Assembly: GCF_026340675.1 (NCBI RefSeq)
Contig: NZ_JAPEOX010000001.1
Coordinates: 620,001-684,000, forward strand
DNA from: Streptomyces sp. NBC_01264
GTDB lineage: Bacteria > Actinomycetota > Actinomycetes > Streptomycetales > Streptomycetaceae
DNA length: 64,000 nt
Direction of reading: 5' to 3'
Shown here: piece by piece, positions 61,855-64,000 of the stretch
How positions within the stretch are numbered: the first letter of the stretch is position 1
How the letters are laid out: each line of letters opens with the position of its first letter
Made by a program: the position numbers and the translations under genes
Notes under the pieces: model-generated
What the model was told of the DNA's origin: nothing
The model's database searches: none
What the model saw: only the letters and a program-made list of their open reading frames with translations

Positions 61855-63089
61855 CGGGTGGCTCCAAGGGCGGGGGTCGGGGTGTAGGTCACGGGAAGGG
61901 TGGTGAGGCCGCGCAGCCAGGGCGAGGGGCGGCGGGCCAGGTCCGCGGCGGGCACGGCGAGGTCCACGTCGGGCAGCCGGTCGAGGAGCACCTCGATGCC
62001 GGTGCGCGCGATGACCTCGGCGACCTCCTGGGCGGGGAAGGGACAGCGGTGTTCGCCGTGCCCGAAGGAGAAGAAGGCGTTGTTGCCGCCGGTCAGCTCT
62101 CCGGCGTCGGTGCGTACGTGCGGGTCCGTGTTGGCGGCGCCGATGCCGAGCAGGACGAGGTCCCCGCCGGCGATGCGCTGTCCGCCCAGGTGGGTGTCGC
62201 GGGAGGTCCAGCGGCCGGCCACGTTCTGGGTGGGGGTGTCCTCCCAGAGCACCTCGTTCATGGCCTCGCCGACGCTGTGCCGGCCGCCCGCGAGGGAGGC
62301 GGCGAAGCGGTCGTCGGTGAGCATGAGGCGCAGGGAGTTGCCGATCCAGTCGGCGGTGGGCTGGTGGCCCGCGGCCATCATGACCATGAGGTCCTGCGCT
62401 ACCTCCTCCACGGTGAAACCGGACCGGTTGGCGAGCATCCGGGAGACCACGTCGGGTCCGGGCTCGGCGAGCTTGGCGGAGAGCAGCGCGAACATCGACT
62501 CGGCGAGGTGCTGCTGGCCTTCCAGGGCGCCCTCCCGCCCGTTGATCATGTCGTTCATGGCGCGTACGAGTCCGGGGCCCTGCGCGTCGGAGAACCCGTA
62601 GAGGCGGGCGAGGACGCGTAGCGGGAGCAGTATCGCGTACTCGCCGACGATGTCGCAGGATCCCTTGCCGCACAGTTCGTCGATCAGCTCGTCGGCGAAC
62701 CGCTCGGCGTGCCCCTTGAGTTCGAAGGGGTCGACGGCTTCGAGGGCCTCGGAGATGACGGCGGCCCGCTCTCGGTGGCGTTCGCCGACGGTGTAGAGGA
62801 TCGACGGCTGGCGCCGGCCGATCATCGGGAGCAGCGGCCAGTCCGCGGGGATGCGGTCCCACTGGTTCCACAGCTCGGAGTCCCGGGAGAAGAGCACGGG
62901 GTCGCTGGTGACCTGGTGCAGTTCGCGGTAGCCGAGGACCAGCCAGGCCGGCACGTCTCCGTCGAGGACGACCGGGGCGACGGCGCCGTGATCGCGCCGC
63001 ATCTCGCGGTACAGGTCGGCGGGGTCGGTCTGGAACCGGGGTCCGCCGAGGTAGACGGGCTGGTGCTCGGGGGCGGCGGGGCAGGTCAC
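61851..63089 (-). CDS. Cytochrome P450 lacking ExxR, CYP157-like
   Basis: The 412-residue P450 has an I-helix AAGHQPTADW and haem Cys349 (FSFGHGEHRCPFP), but in the K-helix the normally invariant ExxR reads EVLW (residues 279-282 in GEAMNEVLWEDTP). This substitution is the published hallmark of the CYP157 family. The GTG at 63089 overlaps the GTPase stop (GTGA); the longer open frame upstream is a shadow of the GTPase gene. It is translationally coupled to both neighbours and so belongs to the conservon. Confidence 0.94.
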   Translation of the reverse strand: MTCPAAPEHQPVYLGGPRFQTDPADLYREMRRDHGAVAPVVLDGDVPAWLVLGYRELHQVTSDPVLFSRDSELWNQWDRIPADWPLLPMIGRRQPSILYTVGERHRERAAVISEALEAVDPFELKGHAERFADELIDELCGKGSCDIVGEYAILLPLRVLARLYGFSDAQGPGLVRAMNDMINGREGALEGQQHLAESMFALLSAKLAEPGPDVVSRMLANRSGFTVEEVAQDLMVMMAAGHQPTADWIGNSLRLMLTDDRFAASLAGGRHSVGEAMNEVLWEDTPTQNVAGRWTSRDTHLGGQRIAGGDLVLLGIGAANTDPHVRTDAGELTGGNNAFFSFGHGEHRCPFPAQEVAEVIARTGIEVLLDRLPDVDLAVPAADLARRPSPWLRGLTTLPVTYTPTPALGATR

Positions 63090-63793
63090 GGGGTGGGCTC
63101 CGGGGTCTGGGACGGGGGGCTCTGCCGGCGGCTCGGCCGGGTTCTCGACAGCGCGGCCGTCCGGAGGTGCTGGACGAGGGAGATCAGGACCTGCTTGCTG
63201 GACTCCCGGGAGCGGGCGTCGCAGAACACCAGCGGGATGGCGTCGGGCAGGTCCAGGGCGGCCCGGATCTGCTCCGGGGTGTGCTCGGGGCCGCCGAAGT
63301 CGTTGCAGGCCACGACGAAGGGCGTGCCGTGGTGTTCGAGCCGGTCGATGGCGTACCAGGAGTCCGCCAGGCGCCGGGTGTCGACGAGGACGACCGCGCC
63401 GAGGGTGCCGGAGAAGAGCCGGTCCCACAGGAACCAGAACCGCTCCTGGCCGGGGGCGCCGAACAGGTAGAGCACGTTGCGGGCGTCGAGGGTGATGCGC
63501 CCGAAGTCGAAGGCCACGGTGGTGGCGCTCTTCCCGGCGATCCCGTGGGTGTCGTCCACGGCCTCACCGGCCTTGGTCATGGTCTCCTCGGTGTTCAGCG
63601 GGCGGATCTCGCTGACCGAGCGGACCATCGTGGTCTTGCCGACGCCGAAACCGCCCACGATGACGATCTTCAGCCCGTTGTCGGCCGTGCTGCGCAGCGC
63701 CTGGCGGGGCCGCAGCGGTTCGGCCTGGGCGGGCGGTGCGCTCGCCGGGGACGCGGCTTCGGGGATCGTCGCGTCAGAGATTGCGGAGTCCAA
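63086..63793 (-). CDS. cvnD: Conservon GTPase CvnD
   Basis: The 235-residue protein is a small GTPase of the conservon type: P-loop VGGFGVGKTTMV (residues 47-54 core), FGAPGQERFWFLWD (DxxG-region variant with GQ), VLVDTRR and VACNDFGG (in place of NKxD). A Pro/Ala-rich head and Arg/Pro-rich tail flank the domain. With CvnA-C it forms a membrane-associated signalling complex resembling G-protein coupled signalling. The start overlaps the DUF742 gene by 20 bases. Confidence 0.93.
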   Translation of the reverse strand: MDSAISDATIPEAASPASAPPAQAEPLRPRQALRSTADNGLKIVIVGGFGVGKTTMVRSVSEIRPLNTEETMTKAGEAVDDTHGIAGKSATTVAFDFGRITLDARNVLYLFGAPGQERFWFLWDRLFSGTLGAVVLVDTRRLADSWYAIDRLEHHGTPFVVACNDFGGPEHTPEQIRAALDLPDAIPLVFCDARSRESSKQVLISLVQHLRTAALSRTRPSRRQSPPSQTPEPTP

Positions 63794-64000
63794 CGAGCAC
63801 CTGCTCCAGGATGTCGGGGTCGGTAAAGCTGTACGCCGAGTTCGCCGTACGCGGGTGCCGCGCGCGGATCCGTCCGGTGGCGAGCAGGTCGGCCAGCAGG
63901 ATCCGTACGATCGACACCGGCAGTCCGAGCTCGGCCGCGATCTCCACCACGGCCGTCGGGAACTGGCACATCCGCAGGATCGCGGCGTGCTCGGACTGCA
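63774..64000 (-). CDS. cvnC: Conservon DUF742 protein CvnC, C-terminal part (cut by window edge)
   Basis: Translating from the edge gives LQSEHAAILRMCQFPTAVVE and then IAAELGLPVSIVRILLADLL, the winged-helix-like pattern of DUF742 proteins, ending VLVGLRNL. DUF742 is the third gene of conservons. The true start lies beyond the window; an ATG-like start inside (63971) would cut the domain and is not believed. cvnA and cvnB should lie further right. Confidence 0.9.
   Translation of the reverse strand, partial: QSEHAAILRMCQFPTAVVEIAAELGLPVSIVRILLADLLATGRIRARHPRTANSAYSFTDPDILEQVLVGLRNL

Noticed and set aside
59707..61887. 726-codon plus-strand frame
   Set aside because: Antisense to the 243-codon gene and the CYP154-like P450; no protein character.

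Overview
The window is chromosomal DNA of very high GC content with the gene style of Streptomyces: GTG starts, four-base stop/start overlaps and long open antisense frames. Marker genes agree: a whiE-type spore-pigment polyketide cluster, a chaplin, a rodlin, a conservon (cvn) with its P450 pair, a DasR-type chitinase promoter and a SigK/RskA pair. I place it in Streptomyces with high confidence, species unknown.

Layout. 0-5.3 kb: nitroreductase (cut by the edge), a DUF6092-like protein, a DHA2 exporter, an aldo/keto reductase and a Tat-exported Dyp-type peroxidase with a lectin-like tail. 5.8-6.35 kb is a non-coding array of degenerate 16-bp repeats. 6.4-12.97 kb: acetyltransferase, lipoprotein, a TetR regulator broken by one missing base, an ABC exporter and a Tat-exported metallophosphatase. 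13-18 kb: a two-component system facing a PepSY-domain membrane protein, with direct repeats between them, then an acyl-CoA synthetase. 17.9-22.5 kb: sigK-rskA, a chaplin, a membrane molybdopterin oxidoreductase and a fasciclin lipoprotein; SigK-like promoter motifs precede sigK and the oxidoreductase. 22.8-25.7 kb: RDD membrane protein, secreted protease, IMPDH/GMPR-family enzyme.

26-33.2 kb is the spore-pigment cluster: seven genes leftward (ABM-domain protein, cupin, KS-alpha, KS-beta, ACP, aromatase, cyclase) and one divergent FAD hydroxylase. An acyl-CoA carboxylase epsilon-like gene follows. 33.8-47.7 kb: DUF6204- and DUF4360-like proteins, a copper-radical oxidase, a large beta-helix glycoside hydrolase, a TetR/FAD-monooxygenase pair around a palindromic operator, a HutD-like gene without a nearby stop, an exporter/MarR pair, a rodlin and a GH19 chitinase behind DasR-like sites. 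47.7-59.4 kb: a large LuxR regulator, subtilisin-like protease, proline iminopeptidase, DUF1838, an ABM protein, an HTH/TPR regulator, DUF1996 and an ECF sigma/zinc anti-sigma pair. 60.6-64 kb is the end of a conservon: DUF742 protein (cut by the edge), GTPase, CYP157-like P450 with no ExxR motif, and a normal CYP154-like P450.

The most unusual region is 59.45-60.5 kb. Downstream of an uncharacterised 243-codon gene, on the same strand, lie two tandem RNAs. Each carries complete tRNA T-arm, acceptor and D-arm signatures in circularly permuted order: the 3' half precedes the 5' half, and the acceptor stem is closed by a short loop. The anticodon stem, instead of ending in a loop, continues into long flanking helices. 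This is the architecture of YrlA-type bacterial Y RNAs, but no Ro60/Rsr gene is present in the window. I propose the protein and the two RNAs as one candidate system.
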